Origin: Thermasporomyces composti
GTDB taxonomy: Bacteria; Actinomycetota; Actinomycetes; Propionibacteriales; Actinopolymorphaceae
Direction: 5' to 3'
Assembly (NCBI RefSeq): GCF_003386795.1
Contig: NZ_QTUC01000001.1
Location: 3,844,001-3,908,000, forward strand
Length of the DNA: 64,000 bases
A program made the position numbers and the translations under genes. Shown one piece after another: positions 18,430 to 27,857 of this stretch (its first letter is position 1; each line of letters starts with the position of its first letter). A model generated the notes under the pieces. That model worked only from the letters and a program-made list of their open reading frames with translations. It did not search any database and had not been told where the DNA came from.

Positions 18430-18550
18430 GAAGGTGATCCTCCTCGATACAACTGCAGGTTGACGCCGGATGAATGCGACCTCGCCGCGTGGCCAGCCGT
18501 GTCGGCCGTCGCTCCAGGCGGGTTGGGGCTCTTCACACCCGGGGGTCCGG

Positions 18551-18587
18551 CGGGCTTCGGCGGCGCTGACGGGCTTCGGCGGCGCTG
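18551..18587. repeat. Tandem 18-bp direct repeat (19-bp period)
   Basis: CGGGCTTCGGCGGCGCTG occurs at 18551-18568 and again at 18570-18587, separated by one A. The second copy overlaps a small hairpin (CTTCGGC 18574-18580 with GCCGAAG 18587-18593). It lies between two minus-strand oxidoreductase genes, downstream of the one ending at 18623, and may be a 3' stabiliser or terminator. Confidence 0.75.
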
Positions 18588-18622
18588 CCGAAGCGCGGTC
18601 GGTCGACTAAGGGACGGTCGGG

Positions 18623-19624
18623 TCAGTCACCGATGCTGTCGATGCGCACCGGCGCGTTGACGGCCACGGAGTGGTTGGCCGCCTCCATCAGGCGGGTCAG
18701 GTCGAGGCCGAGCTCGACGTTCTCCCGCGGCTTGGTGCCTTGCTGGATGTGGGTGACCCACTGGGCGAACGGCGACGGCTCCTTCTCGGGGATGGGGAGC
18801 TCCACCCACCGCTCGCCGTTGGCGTGTGCTGGACTGCGGACGAGCAGGCGTCGGTCGTGGTCGCTGTAGACCAGGCTGCCGAGCGTGCCGTGCACCTCGA
18901 TGGAGAACGGCGAGTGGTTGGTGGCGAAGCCGGCCTCCACCACGCCGAGCGCTCCGTCGGGGTAGCGCAGGACGGCCACCGCGTTGTCCTCGACGGCTCG
19001 ACCGGTGACGTGGCCGTAGCTGGCGACGACGGACTCCGGCATCCGGCCGAGGAACAGGCGGGCGAGGTACATCGGGTGGCAGCCGAGGTCGATGAGCGCA
19101 CCGCCGCCGCACTGCTCCGGGTCGTAGAAGTGGGGCGGCAGCCAACCCTCGCCGACCGCGCCACCGTGGGACAGCCGAGTCCGCACGAGTGTGATCTGCC
19201 CGAGGTGACCCGCCTCGAGCACCTCGCGGATGGCCAGCGTGTAGCCGTCGTAGAGCCTCGGCAAGGACAGCATGAGCGTCACGCCGGCCTTGTCGACCTC
19301 GCTGAGGATCTCGTTGCACTCGCGGACGGTGAGGGCGAGCACCTTCTCGGTGAAGATGTGCTTGCCGGCTCGTGCGGCGGCCGTGATGACCTCGGTGTGG
19401 AGGTTGGTGGGCGCGTCGACGATCACTCCGTCCACGTCGGGGAGGGCGAGGAGGTCGTCGAGGTTGTCGTAGAAGGGGATGGCCAGCTTCTCGGCTTCGG
19501 CCCGACCGCGCTCGGGCTCCTCGTCCCAGGCGGCGACGAGCGTGGTGGCCGGGTGCTCCTGCGCCTGCCGCGCGTACCCGCGGGCGTGCACGTGCCAGAA
19601 GCTGAGCATGGCGAGACGAATCAT
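18623..19624 (-). CDS. Gfo/Idh/MocA-family oxidoreductase (2), variant EKV motif
   Basis: A 333-residue paralogue of the neighbouring dehydrogenase. The N-terminus [19 protein letters not shown] replaces the usual GxGxxG Rossmann loop with a His-rich SFWHVHA, a pattern known in a sub-branch of the family. The catalytic motif reads EKV ([15 protein letters not shown]) rather than [24 protein letters not shown] carries the Asp and His of the substrate domain. ATG 19624 is preceded by AGGGAACG. The Rossmann change may alter cofactor preference or mean a bound cofactor. The substrate is unknown. Confidence 0.85.
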   Translation of the reverse strand: MIRLAMLSFWHVHARGYARQAQEHPATTLVAAWDEEPERGRAEAEKLAIPFYDNLDDLLALPDVDGVIVDAPTNLHTEVITAAARAGKHIFTEKVLALTVRECNEILSEVDKAGVTLMLSLPRLYDGYTLAIREVLEAGHLGQITLVRTRLSHGGAVGEGWLPPHFYDPEQCGGGALIDLGCHPMYLARLFLGRMPESVVASYGHVTGRAVEDNAVAVLRYPDGALGVVEAGFATNHSPFSIEVHGTLGSLVYSDHDRRLLVRSPAHANGERWVELPIPEKEPSPFAQWVTHIQQGTKPRENVELGLDLTRLMEAANHSVAVNAPVRIDSIGD

Positions 19625-20077
19625 GAAAACCCGTTCCCTGCTGATAAGAGCGGCATCTGCGGTCCGCGACGTGGATCCGGGTCCATTCTCTCGGTGGGGA
19701 GCCGGGGTACGTCCAACCCCTTAGGGCGGGAAAGTCGGCCGGTTCTGGCCGGATCGGCCACACTGGGACGGCGGGCGACTCCTTCGTCACCTGGAGTCTC
19801 GGCTGGAGTCTCAGGTGGACACGGCGAGGGCTTGATCGGGCACGGCCCGTACGGCCGGGGGTGTCGACGCGACCCCGTGATCGTTCGACCGCGCCGCCGG
19901 GGGTTGTCGGCGCGCCCGGCTAGCATGACCAAGCCGTGTCAAGCCACCCTCGCCCGCCGTCGACCGGCCCCTCGCCGGCTGTCGGTGGCCGTTGACCAGC
20001 GACGACACCCGCGAAGAGAGCCCACAGCGAAGCACAGCCCACACAGCGAAGACAGTTGCCGAGGACGGACCGTCACC
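19625..20077. other. Divergent intergenic region before uvrA
   Basis: About 450 nt between the second Gfo/Idh gene (-) and uvrA (+), so it should hold both promoters and possibly an SOS box, but no clear LexA-type site (GAAC-N4-GTTC) was seen. CTGGAGTCTC is repeated at 19791-19800 and 19803-19812. No gene was recognised. Confidence 0.5.
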
Positions 20078-23000
20078 GTGGTCGACCAGCTCATCATTCG
20101 AGGCGCGCGCGAACACAACCTCAAGGACATCTCGCTGGAGCTGCCGCGTGACGCGCTCATCGTGTTCACCGGTCTCTCTGGGTCGGGCAAGTCCAGCCTC
20201 GCCTTCGACACGATCTTCGCCGAGGGCCAGCGCCGGTACGTCGAGTCCCTGTCGGCCTACGCCCGGCAGTTCCTCGGGCAAATGGACAAGCCGGACGTCG
20301 ACTTCATCGAAGGACTGTCACCCGCGGTCTCGATCGACCAGAAGTCGACCTCGCGGAACCCACGATCGACGGTCGGCACGATCACCGAGGTCTACGACTA
20401 CCTCCGCCTGCTGTACGCCCGAATCGGACATCCGCACTGTCCGGAGTGTGGACGGCCGATCGCGCGCCAGACCGCGCAGCAGATCGTCGATCGCGTCCTG
20501 GAGCTCGAGGAGGGCACCCGCTTCCAGGTGCTGGCGCCGCTCGTGCGAGGTCGCAAGGGTGAGTACGCCGACCTGTTCCGCCAGCTCACCACGCAGGGGT
20601 ACGCCCGGGTGCGGGTCGACGGCGTCGTCTACCCGCTCAGCGAGGTACCCAAGCTGGAGAGGCAGAAGAAGCACACGATCGAGGTGGTGGTGGACCGGCT
20701 CACGGTCAAGTCGTCGGCGAAGCGGCGACTGACCGACTCGATCGAGACCGCGCTCCACCTCGGCGGCGGCCTGGTCATCCTCGACTTCGTCGACCTGCCC
20801 GAGACCGACCCGCAGCGGGAGCGGGTCTGGTCGGAGCACTTGTACTGCCCGTACGACGACGTGTCCTTCGAGGAGCTGGAACCTCGGTCGTTCTCGTTCA
20901 ACTCGCCATACGGCGCCTGCCCCGAATGCACCGGTCTCGGCACCCGGATGGAGGTCGATCCCGACCTCGTCGTCCCCGACCCGACCAAGAGCCTCGACGA
21001 AGGCGCGATCGCCCCGTGGTCGGGCGCTCACGTGTCCGAGTACTTCACCCGCCTCCTGGAGGCGCTCGCCTCCACCATCGGGTTCCGCATGGACCAGCCG
21101 TTCGAGCGGCTGCCGGCGAAGGCGCGCAAGGCGATCTTGCACGGGTATCCGGACCAGATCCACGTCCGCTACCGCAACCGCTACGGCCGCGAGCGCGCCT
21201 ACTACACGACGTACGAAGGGGTGATCCCGTACGTCGCGCGCCGCTACGCGGAGGCCGAGTCCGACGCGAGCCGGGAGCGTTTCGAGGGCTACATGCGCGA
21301 GGTCGCCTGCCCGGCCTGCCGCGGCGCCCGCCTGAAGCCGATCTCGCTGGCGGTGACGGTCGGCGGCAAGTCCATCGCGGAGGTGTGCTCGCTGCCGATC
21401 GCCGAGGCGGCCGCGTTCTTGCGTGACCTCGACCTCAGTCCGCGTGAGAAGCAGATCGCCGCTCGAGTCGTGAAGGAGATCGGAGAGCGACTGCGGTTCC
21501 TGCTCGACGTCGGTCTGGACTACCTCACCCTCGATCGGCCGGCCGGCTCGCTATCCGGTGGTGAGGCGCAGCGGATCCGTCTCGCCACCCAGATCGGTTC
21601 CGGTCTCGTGGGTGTCCTCTACGTCCTCGACGAGCCGTCCATCGGGCTGCACCAGCGCGACAACCACCGCCTGATCGAGACCCTGCTGCGGCTGCGGGAC
21701 ATGGGCAACACTCTGATCGTCGTCGAGCACGACGAGGACACCATTCGCGCCGCCGACTGGATCGTCGACATCGGCCCCGGCGCGGGTGAGCACGGCGGAC
21801 AAGTCGTCCATAGCGGACCGCTCCCAGAGCTGCTGGAGAAGCCGGACTCGCTCACGGGCGCCTACCTGTCCGGGCGACGGGAGATCCCGGTGCCCGAGGT
21901 GCGACGCCCGCGGACGCCCGGACGTCAGCTCACGGTCCACAAGGCGTGGCAGCACAACCTCCAAGACGTCACCGTGTCGTTCCCGCTGGGCTGCTTCATC
22001 GCGGTGACGGGCGTCTCGGGTTCCGGCAAGTCGACGCTGGTCAACGACATCCTCTACACCGCGCTGGCCAAGCAGCTGTACGGCGCCAAGGAGGTACCTG
22101 GTCGACACCAGAAGATCACCGGCGTCGAGCACATCGACAAGGTCATCCACGTCGACCAGTCGCCGATCGGGCGGACACCCCGGTCCAACCCGGCCACCTA
22201 CACCGGCGTCTTCGACCACATTCGCCGGCTGTTCGCGGAGACCCCGGAGGCGAAGATCCGCGGCTACCTGCCCGGACGGTTCTCCTTCAACGTCAAGGGT
22301 GGTCGCTGCGAGGCATGCGCGGGTGACGGGACGATCAAGATCGAGATGAACTTCCTCCCGGACGTCTACGTCCCGTGCGAGGTCTGCCACGGCGCCCGCT
22401 ACAACCGAGAGACGCTCGAGGTCCACTACAAGAACAAGACCATCGCCGACGTCCTCGACATGCCGATCGAGGAGGCCCTGGAGTTCTTCCAGGCGATCCC
22501 CGCGATCTCCCGCCACCTCCAGACGCTCGTGGACGTCGGGCTCGGCTACATCCGGCTGGGGCAGCCGGCTCCGACGCTGTCCGGTGGTGAGGCGCAGCGC
22601 GTCAAGCTGGCCTCCGAGCTGCAGAAGCGAGCGACCGGTCGAACGCTCTACGTGCTCGACGAGCCGACCACCGGCCTGCACTTCGAGGACATCCGCAAGC
22701 TGCTCGGGGTGCTGAGCCGGTTGGTGGACCAGGGCAACACGGTCATCGTCATCGAGCACAACCTCGATGTGATCAAGACCGCCGACTGGATCATCGACCT
22801 CGGCCCCGAGGGTGGTAGCCGTGGCGGCCGGGTCATCGCGGAGGGGACCCCGGAGGAGGTGGCCGCCAACCCGGCGAGCTACACCGGGAAGTTCCTCCGG
22901 TCGGTGCTGAACGGGAATGCCAGCCGGGCCGTCGCGTCAGCCGCCAGCGACTCGAGAACGCTGCGGACCACCAGTCGGGCGAGGGCGAAGGCGGCAAGCG

Positions 23001-23110
23001 GTGGGGCGGCGCGGAAGCGCGCGGCGAAGACCGACCGAGATGGCGGTACCGCCCGGAAGCGGTCAGCCTCCGGCGGGCCGGCAGCGCGGTCGACCCGGAC
23101 CCGTTCGTAG
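20078..23110 (+). CDS. uvrA: Excinuclease ABC subunit UvrA
   Basis: Damage-recognition ATPase of nucleotide excision repair. 1010 residues from GTG 20078 (GAGGACGGA upstream, N-terminus [17 protein letters not shown]); the frame stays open far upstream but without family sequence. The first Walker A is GLSGSGKS at 32-39 and the second is GVSGSGKS in the C-terminal half. Two ABC signature motifs read [16 protein letters not shown] and [16 protein letters not shown]. Zinc-finger cysteines occur as CPECGRP, CPACRG and CEACAGDG...CEVCHG. The last ~60 residues form a Lys/Arg/Ala-rich tail typical of actinobacterial UvrA and probably disordered. Expected to work with UvrB and UvrC encoded elsewhere. 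Confidence 0.97.
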   Translation: MVDQLIIRGAREHNLKDISLELPRDALIVFTGLSGSGKSSLAFDTIFAEGQRRYVESLSAYARQFLGQMDKPDVDFIEGLSPAVSIDQKSTSRNPRSTVGTITEVYDYLRLLYARIGHPHCPECGRPIARQTAQQIVDRVLELEEGTRFQVLAPLVRGRKGEYADLFRQLTTQGYARVRVDGVVYPLSEVPKLERQKKHTIEVVVDRLTVKSSAKRRLTDSIETALHLGGGLVILDFVDLPETDPQRERVWSEHLYCPYDDVSFEELEPRSFSFNSPYGACPECTGLGTRMEVDPDLVVPDPTKSLDEGAIAPWSGAHVSEYFTRLLEALASTIGFRMDQPFERLPAKARKAILHGYPDQIHVRYRNRYGRERAYYTTYEGVIPYVARRYAEAESDASRERFEGYMREVACPACRGARLKPISLAVTVGGKSIAEVCSLPIAEAAAFLRDLDLSPREKQIAARVVKEIGERLRFLLDVGLDYLTLDRPAGSLSGGEAQRIRLATQIGSGLVGVLYVLDEPSIGLHQRDNHRLIETLLRLRDMGNTLIVVEHDEDTIRAADWIVDIGPGAGEHGGQVVHSGPLPELLEKPDSLTGAYLSGRREIPVPEVRRPRTPGRQLTVHKAWQHNLQDVTVSFPLGCFIAVTGVSGSGKSTLVNDILYTALAKQLYGAKEVPGRHQKITGVEHIDKVIHVDQSPIGRTPRSNPATYTGVFDHIRRLFAETPEAKIRGYLPGRFSFNVKGGRCEACAGDGTIKIEMNFLPDVYVPCEVCHGARYNRETLEVHYKNKTIADVLDMPIEEALEFFQAIPAISRHLQTLVDVGLGYIRLGQPAPTLSGGEAQRVKLASELQKRATGRTLYVLDEPTTGLHFEDIRKLLGVLSRLVDQGNTVIVIEHNLDVIKTADWIIDLGPEGGSRGGRVIAEGTPEEVAANPASYTGKFLRSVLNGNASRAVASAASDSRTLRTTSRARAKAASGGAARKRAAKTDRDGGTARKRSASGGPAARSTRTRS

Positions 23111-23231
23111 CGCGGTCTGGCGCACCCGCCGTTCCGAGCTCGAGCCGACACGTATGGTGAAGGGCGAGGACAAGGGGTGAGCCTCGCCGTCTTCTCATCT
23201 CGGCGGGAACCCTCCAGCGACGGAGGTACGG

Positions 23232-24203
23232 GTGATCAGGACCGACCTGCTGATCATCGGGGCGGGTCCCACCGGGCTGTTCGGCGCCTACTACGCGGGC
23301 TTTCGCGGCCTCTCGGTCGCGGTCATGGACTCGCTGCCCCAGCCGGGCGGGCAGATCACCGCGATGTACCCGGAGAAGCTGATCTTCGACGTCGCCGGGT
23401 TCCCCGCGATCAAGGGCCAGGAGCTCGTCGACAGGCTCGTCGAGCAGGCCGGACAGTTCGATCCGCTCTACTTGCTCGGCCACCGCGCCGAGAAGCTCGA
23501 CCACGGCGACGACGAGGTCAAGGTCACGAGTCATCAAGGACTCGCCGTCGTCGCCAAGGCCGTCCTCATCACCGGCGGCATCGGCATGTTCAGCCCGCGT
23601 CGGCTCCCCGTCGGGCAGGAGTACGAGGGACGCGGGCTGCGGTACTTCGTCCCCAGGTTGGACGAGCTCGCCGGCCTGGACGTGCTCGTCGTCGGCGGCG
23701 GCGACTCCGCGTTCGACTGGGCCCTCAGCCTGGAACCCATCGCCCGCTCGGTGACGCTCATCCACCGCCGCACCCGTTTCCGCGCCCACGAGCACAGCGT
23801 CGACCGGGTCCGCGCATCACGTGTCCGCCTCCTCACACCGTGGGAGGTGCGCGACGTCTTCGGTGATCCCCACGTCGAGGGCGTCGAGATCCACAACACC
23901 GCCACGGATCAGCGTGAGATCGTGTGGGTGCAGGCGATCGTGGCTGCGCTCGGGTTTCACGCCGACCTCGGCCCGCTGACCCGCTGGGGCTTGAAGCTGC
24001 GCGCACGCCACATCCAGGTGGACTCGGCGATGCGCACCAACCTGCCGAGGGTCTTCGCCGCGGGTGACATCGGCGACTACGACGGCAAGGTCAAGCTGAT
24101 CGCCACCGGCTTCGGTGAGGCCGCGACCGCGGTCAACAACGCCGTTCCCGTGATCAGGCCAGGTGCGAAGGTCTTCCCGGGTCACTCCAGTGACGCCGGG
24201 TGA
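23232..24203 (+). CDS. Ferredoxin/flavodoxin-NADP reductase, thioredoxin-reductase-like (type II)
   Basis: A 323-residue FAD- and NADPH-dependent reductase. The FAD site is [21 protein letters not shown] at the N-terminus, followed by [22 protein letters not shown], the signature of YumC-type ferredoxin reductases. The NADPH site is [15 protein letters not shown], and the C-terminal FAD motif is [21 protein letters not shown]. The redox-active CxxC of thioredoxin reductases is absent, which fits type II ferredoxin-NADP reductase. GTG 23232 is preceded by GGAGG. It supplies reduced ferredoxin to monooxygenases or other partners. It lies between uvrA and a convergent oxidoreductase gene. Confidence 0.92.
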   Translation: MIRTDLLIIGAGPTGLFGAYYAGFRGLSVAVMDSLPQPGGQITAMYPEKLIFDVAGFPAIKGQELVDRLVEQAGQFDPLYLLGHRAEKLDHGDDEVKVTSHQGLAVVAKAVLITGGIGMFSPRRLPVGQEYEGRGLRYFVPRLDELAGLDVLVVGGGDSAFDWALSLEPIARSVTLIHRRTRFRAHEHSVDRVRASRVRLLTPWEVRDVFGDPHVEGVEIHNTATDQREIVWVQAIVAALGFHADLGPLTRWGLKLRARHIQVDSAMRTNLPRVFAAGDIGDYDGKVKLIATGFGEAATAVNNAVPVIRPGAKVFPGHSSDAG

Positions 24204-24217
24204 CCTGGCGGGCTGAG

Positions 24218-25288
24218 TCAGCTCGCGGGGAATCGCTCCACCGGCTCGGGACGGCCCGACTCCGCCGACCGTGCCGCGGCCTCGGCGAGCGCGAGGCTCG
24301 GGAGATTGCGCCGACCGGACGTCTCCGGCTCGGTTCCGGTCGCCACGGCCTCGGCGAACGCGACGAGGACACCGGCACGCCCGACGTACTCCAGCTCCGT
24401 CAGCGGCACGAGCTCCTCCTGGACGGCCTGGTCGGTGCCAGGTCGTGGCCGCCGACGGATGCGTACCACGTCTCCGCGAACCGAGCCGACCGGCCCATCA
24501 CCCCGTCCGGTCCAGAACAGCTCACCGTCCTCGCATTCCAAGCTCCACGCCCCCGACCAGGTGGTGGGCTCCGCGGTGCTCACCCAGCTGCCGCGATAGC
24601 TCACGACCGTGCCTCGGTCGAAGGTGATGGTGAGAACCGCGGCGGCCTCCTCCACGAAGTTGCTCCAGGGCGGGTCCGTGATCTGGGTGAAGACCCGCAC
24701 AGGCTCTTGACCCAGCACCATCCGCATGAGGTCGAAGTGGTGGATGGCCATGTCGAACAACAGCGGATGGCGCAGCTTGTAGTGGCGCCGAGTGCCCGGC
24801 GGCGCGTCGTTGGCCCACTTCCGGAAGTCGACGTTCACGCTCCCGACCAGACCCAGGTGGCGGTCAGCGACCAGGCGCGCCGCCGTGCGCGCTGCCGGAT
24901 GGAAACGGTAGTTCTGGCTCACCATGAGCACCCGGCCGGCCGCGTTCGCGGCCTTGACCGCCTGCTGGGCCTCCGCCACCGTCGGCGCGAACGGCTTCTC
25001 GAGCAGGACGTGACGTCCCGCGGCCAGCGCCTCGAGAGCGAGCGGGACGTGCGCGGCCAGGGGTGCGGTGATGAGGACGGCGTCCGCCTCCACGGTCGCG
25101 AGCGCGGTCGCCAAGTCCGTGAAGCACTCTCTCTCGCCGAGGTCGAACTCCTCCCGTGCTTTCGCCAGCGTCGTCGGATCGGAGTCGACCACCGCGACGC
25201 GGTCGACCATGGGAACCCGGGGGAGAGCGTTGGTCTCCCAATCGCGCCCCCAGCCACCGAGTCCCACGTGGATCAGCCGCAGTGTCAC
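24218..25288 (-). CDS. Gfo/Idh/MocA-family oxidoreductase (3)
   Basis: A 356-residue NAD(P)-binding dehydrogenase, starting at GTG 25288 after AAGGGAG. The Rossmann loop is HVGLGGWGRDWE, the catalytic motif EKP is intact (HVLLEKPFAPTVAEAQQ), and the substrate domain has HPLLFDMAIHHFDLMRMVLG with the expected Asp and His pair. It is more distant from the two oxidoreductases at 17-20 kb than they are from each other by motif layout. It is convergent with the ferredoxin reductase (14-nt gap) and precedes a methyltransferase on the same strand. Substrate unknown; sugar or inositol derivatives are usual for the family. Confidence 0.86.
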   Translation of the reverse strand: MTLRLIHVGLGGWGRDWETNALPRVPMVDRVAVVDSDPTTLAKAREEFDLGERECFTDLATALATVEADAVLITAPLAAHVPLALEALAAGRHVLLEKPFAPTVAEAQQAVKAANAAGRVLMVSQNYRFHPAARTAARLVADRHLGLVGSVNVDFRKWANDAPPGTRRHYKLRHPLLFDMAIHHFDLMRMVLGQEPVRVFTQITDPPWSNFVEEAAAVLTITFDRGTVVSYRGSWVSTAEPTTWSGAWSLECEDGELFWTGRGDGPVGSVRGDVVRIRRRPRPGTDQAVQEELVPLTELEYVGRAGVLVAFAEAVATGTEPETSGRRNLPSLALAEAAARSAESGRPEPVERFPAS

Positions 25289-25450
25289 CGTCGCTCCCTT
25301 CGCACCCGTCGGTTGTGTCGTCCTCGCTCTCGGCTGCCATGGCCGGCAGGTGTCGTCGTCCCACCGGAGGCTCACGAGCCTGGAGGAGAGGTGGACGCGA
25401 AGGCGAGCTGGTGCCCGATGGTGGCCACGGTTTCTCGGAGACCGCCACAG

Positions 25451-26176
25451 TCATCGCAGACGAAGTTCGGCGAGGTAGTCGGGGCCGTCGCTGTCGAGCG
25501 CGGCGAGCTGCCACGGCGAGGTGGTGAGGAGGTCGACGAGCTCGTCCTGCGAGCAGAACAGGTAGTCCAACCACCGGTCGGCCAGTCTTCCGACACGGCA
25601 GCGGATCCGGGTCTGGCCCCCGAGCCGGCCGTGGGCGCGGTTGCAGGCGTGGTAGGCGGTGTGGAGGGGGTCCTCGGTCACGTACGGGTCCCGGTTCCGG
25701 CCGAGGATCCGCGCGTCCGGCGCGGCGACCGCCGCGAGAGCGGCGAGCGCCGCCTGCGCACGGCCGGGCGACCCCAGCAGCGCGAGGTTGTTCCCGAGGA
25801 GAAGGAACGTGTCGAACCGCTCGCCGAGGCTCGTCACGTCCTCGAGTCGCACCTGGTGGACGCGTCGAACACCGCGCGCGCGGGCGACCTGGCACGCGCC
25901 GGGGGAGACGTCGATCGCGGTGACCTCGCGTCCCTCCGCTTGGAGGTGCAGGCTGTGCCGGCCGGCTCCGCATCCCACGTCGAGGACGTGGCCGACGGCG
26001 CGCTGGCAGGCGAGCCGGTCCAGCGCGTCCCACTCGTCGGGGCCGGTGAAGTAGATCCGGGGATCGTGGACCTCGACCAGCCCGTCGTCGCGTTCGATCA
26101 CGCCGAGGACGTCGTGGCCGTCGTGCGCCAGGCGCAGCAATTCGCCGAACGCGTCGCCGGTGGTCGGTCCGTCCAT
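25451..26176 (-). CDS. Class I SAM-dependent methyltransferase
   Basis: About 241 residues from ATG 26176 (weak ribosome site). SAM-binding motif I reads HVLDVGCGAGRHSLHLQAEG, followed by the acidic end of strand 2 (VTAIDVSPGACQVA), then EDVTSLGERFDTFLLLGNNL for motif II/III, where GNN is typical of this uncharacterised sub-group. The N-terminus has an acidic EVHDPRIYFTGPDEW. The substrate cannot be predicted. It is divergent from the four-module CxxC/CxxH protein, with 155 nt between them that must contain both promoters. Confidence 0.82.
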   Translation of the reverse strand: MDGPTTGDAFGELLRLAHDGHDVLGVIERDDGLVEVHDPRIYFTGPDEWDALDRLACQRAVGHVLDVGCGAGRHSLHLQAEGREVTAIDVSPGACQVARARGVRRVHQVRLEDVTSLGERFDTFLLLGNNLALLGSPGRAQAALAALAAVAAPDARILGRNRDPYVTEDPLHTAYHACNRAHGRLGGQTRIRCRVGRLADRWLDYLFCSQDELVDLLTTSPWQLAALDSDGPDYLAELRLR

Positions 26177-26331
26177 GGCGCGCGAGCCTACCGAGGGGAC
26201 CTCACACGCTCGCCGGACGCTCCGCGCCCGGGCGGCACGGGACCCCGCCTGGCCTGGCCGGGATTGTCCTCGCTCGACGCCCGCATGCGCGGCTCCCGGC
26301 CATCGACCAGGGCGTATGGACGCCGGGGCGG

Positions 26332-27747
26332 ATGGACGACACTGTGGGCATGGCTCTTCGCCGGTGGCTGACCACCCTCGTGCGGCGCGATCCCGGACCC
26401 GACGCCCGCACCAAGGCCGAGGCGCTCCAGCTGTTGGGCGGTGAGGGGTGCCCGGTCTGCCGTGTGGCCGAGGACGCGGTGCGGCGCTGGTTCCACACCT
26501 ACGAGAACGAGAGTCGCTCGGATCCGCGGATGCGGGAGCGGATCGAGCGTTCGTTCGGGTTCTGCGCGACGCACACGCGTCACTTGCTCGATCTCGGCGC
26601 TTCCAGCTCGTGGCTGGCACGGTGGGTGTTCGCGGACGTGGCCCGCGCCGGAACCGCCGCTCTGCGTGTGGCCACGGTTCCGACGCCGGAAGCGTGCCCG
26701 GCGTGTGAGGTCGCGGCTCGCGCGGTGACGGACACCTTGGGCACGCTCGCGGTCGGCCTGGTGGATGACGAGGCGAGGAGCCTGTTGGACGCTGGCGACG
26801 GCTTGTGCGTGACGCATGGCGTGGCGGTGATCGAGCGGAGCGGGCCCGTTGTCGCCCGGGCGGTCGCCGAGATGCTGGAGAGCCGGTTGGGCAAGGACCC
26901 CGTGCTGGCTCGCGACCACCTCATCGGCCTGGATCCGGATCGGTCACGTCGGCGGCGCGCGCGGGAGGAGCGAGCCGAGCGGGTCCTCGCGGCGGAGGAG
27001 ACGAGTCGTCGTCGCGGAAGCGCGGCGGACCTCGTGCTCGACTGGCCGTGCTGTCCTCTGTGCGCGGCGGCGGACCGAGTGGAGTGGCGGTACCTTCACT
27101 GGCTTGCCGGGCTGAGCCGCGACGAGAGCGCGGAGCTCCGAGCGGAGGCGATGTTGTGCCCTCGTCACCTCGGCGACCTCACGTCGTTCCGGCACGTCGG
27201 CGACCTCTCGGACCGTGAGCTCACCGACGACGGACTGCTGGGCTCGGTCGCCGCGGTGATCGACCATGTGGCGGGCCTGTGGCGCGCCGATCTCCACGCG
27301 TTCCTGCAGCGTCTGGACGCCAGTCCTTGGGCGGGCATCGTCCACGTCCAACCGCCTCGTGGGGTGGAGTCCTGTCAGCTTTGCGCACGGAAGCGGGCGG
27401 CGGAGCAGCGCGAGGCGCGCTTGTTGGAGGCCATCGCCGCCGACCCGGCGTACGACGCCCGGCTGTCGCGGGCGCACGGTGTGTGCCTGCGACACGGGCT
27501 CACCACGGAGCTGCCGCCAGCGTGGCGGCGTCTGCTCCGCGCGCGGGTGGGTCTGCTGTCGTTCGAGCTCGACGAGGCCGAGCGCAAGGCAGGCTGGGAC
27601 GCTCGCTGGGAGGTCCGGGGCAGCGAGATGGCCGCATGGCGACGGGCGCCGACGCTCCTCGACGGCGCGGTGCTGGGTCCGATCGCACCGGACTCCGATC
27701 CGCCGCCGCGGACGTCGGCACCGCCGGAGCCACCTGACGCGCTGTAA
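26332..27747 (+). CDS. Four-module CxxC...CxxH putative zinc-binding protein (DUF6062-like)
   Basis: A 471-residue cytoplasmic protein. Four metal-binding modules can be read, each CxxC then 31-34 residues then CxxH: C40/C43-C78/H81, C122/C125-C159/H162, C241/C244-C276/H279 and C348/C351-C385/H388. Between them lie Ala/Arg-rich helices, and an Arg/Glu-rich linker separates modules 2 and 3. The modules resemble the uncharacterised DUF6062 type (CPVC... followed by GFCATH), known to me mostly with fewer copies. Starts at ATG 26332 or ATG 26350 are both possible; neither has a strong ribosome site. No catalytic motif is visible; a structural zinc, scaffold or redox role are all possible. The C-terminus is Pro rich. 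Confidence 0.7.
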   Translation: MDDTVGMALRRWLTTLVRRDPGPDARTKAEALQLLGGEGCPVCRVAEDAVRRWFHTYENESRSDPRMRERIERSFGFCATHTRHLLDLGASSSWLARWVFADVARAGTAALRVATVPTPEACPACEVAARAVTDTLGTLAVGLVDDEARSLLDAGDGLCVTHGVAVIERSGPVVARAVAEMLESRLGKDPVLARDHLIGLDPDRSRRRRAREERAERVLAAEETSRRRGSAADLVLDWPCCPLCAAADRVEWRYLHWLAGLSRDESAELRAEAMLCPRHLGDLTSFRHVGDLSDRELTDDGLLGSVAAVIDHVAGLWRADLHAFLQRLDASPWAGIVHVQPPRGVESCQLCARKRAAEQREARLLEAIAADPAYDARLSRAHGVCLRHGLTTELPPAWRRLLRARVGLLSFELDEAERKAGWDARWEVRGSEMAAWRRAPTLLDGAVLGPIAPDSDPPPRTSAPPEPPDAL

Positions 27748-27748
27748 G

Positions 27749-27760
27749 GAGCGCTCCTCG
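27749..27760. promoter_or_regulatory. 12-bp perfect palindrome just after the CxxC gene
   Basis: AGGAGCGCTCCT starts 2 nt after the stop codon at 27747. It is too short a hairpin for a terminator (no loop), so it is either a protein-binding site or chance. Confidence 0.3.
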
Positions 27761-27818
27761 GTCCTATCGAGGACACGACACTGGCCCGAGGCCGCCGAGA
27801 TCATCTACGGTGATCACG

Positions 27819-27832
27819 GGAAATCGATTTCC
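27819..27832. promoter_or_regulatory. LacI-family-type operator upstream of the GH172 gene
   Basis: GGAAATCGATTTCC is a perfect 14-bp palindrome with the central CG and GAAA/TTTC arms typical of operators bound by LacI/GalR regulators of sugar genes. It lies 25 nt before the start of the GH172 gene, so a bound repressor would block initiation. No LacI-type gene is present in the window. Confidence 0.65.
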
Positions 27833-27857
27833 AACCTCGTGTCCCCGTGAGGAGCCG

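Noticed and set aside
18671-20077. 469-codon extension upstream of uvrA in the same frame
   Set aside because: It runs antisense through the second Gfo/Idh gene and through intergenic DNA; UvrA begins at GTG 20078 with its known N-terminus.
19991-20077. LexA/SOS box upstream of uvrA
   Set aside because: No GAAC-N4-GTTC-type site was found by eye, so no SOS control is claimed.
24200-26371. Long plus-strand frame over the third oxidoreductase and methyltransferase
   Set aside because: Antisense to two genes with clear motifs.
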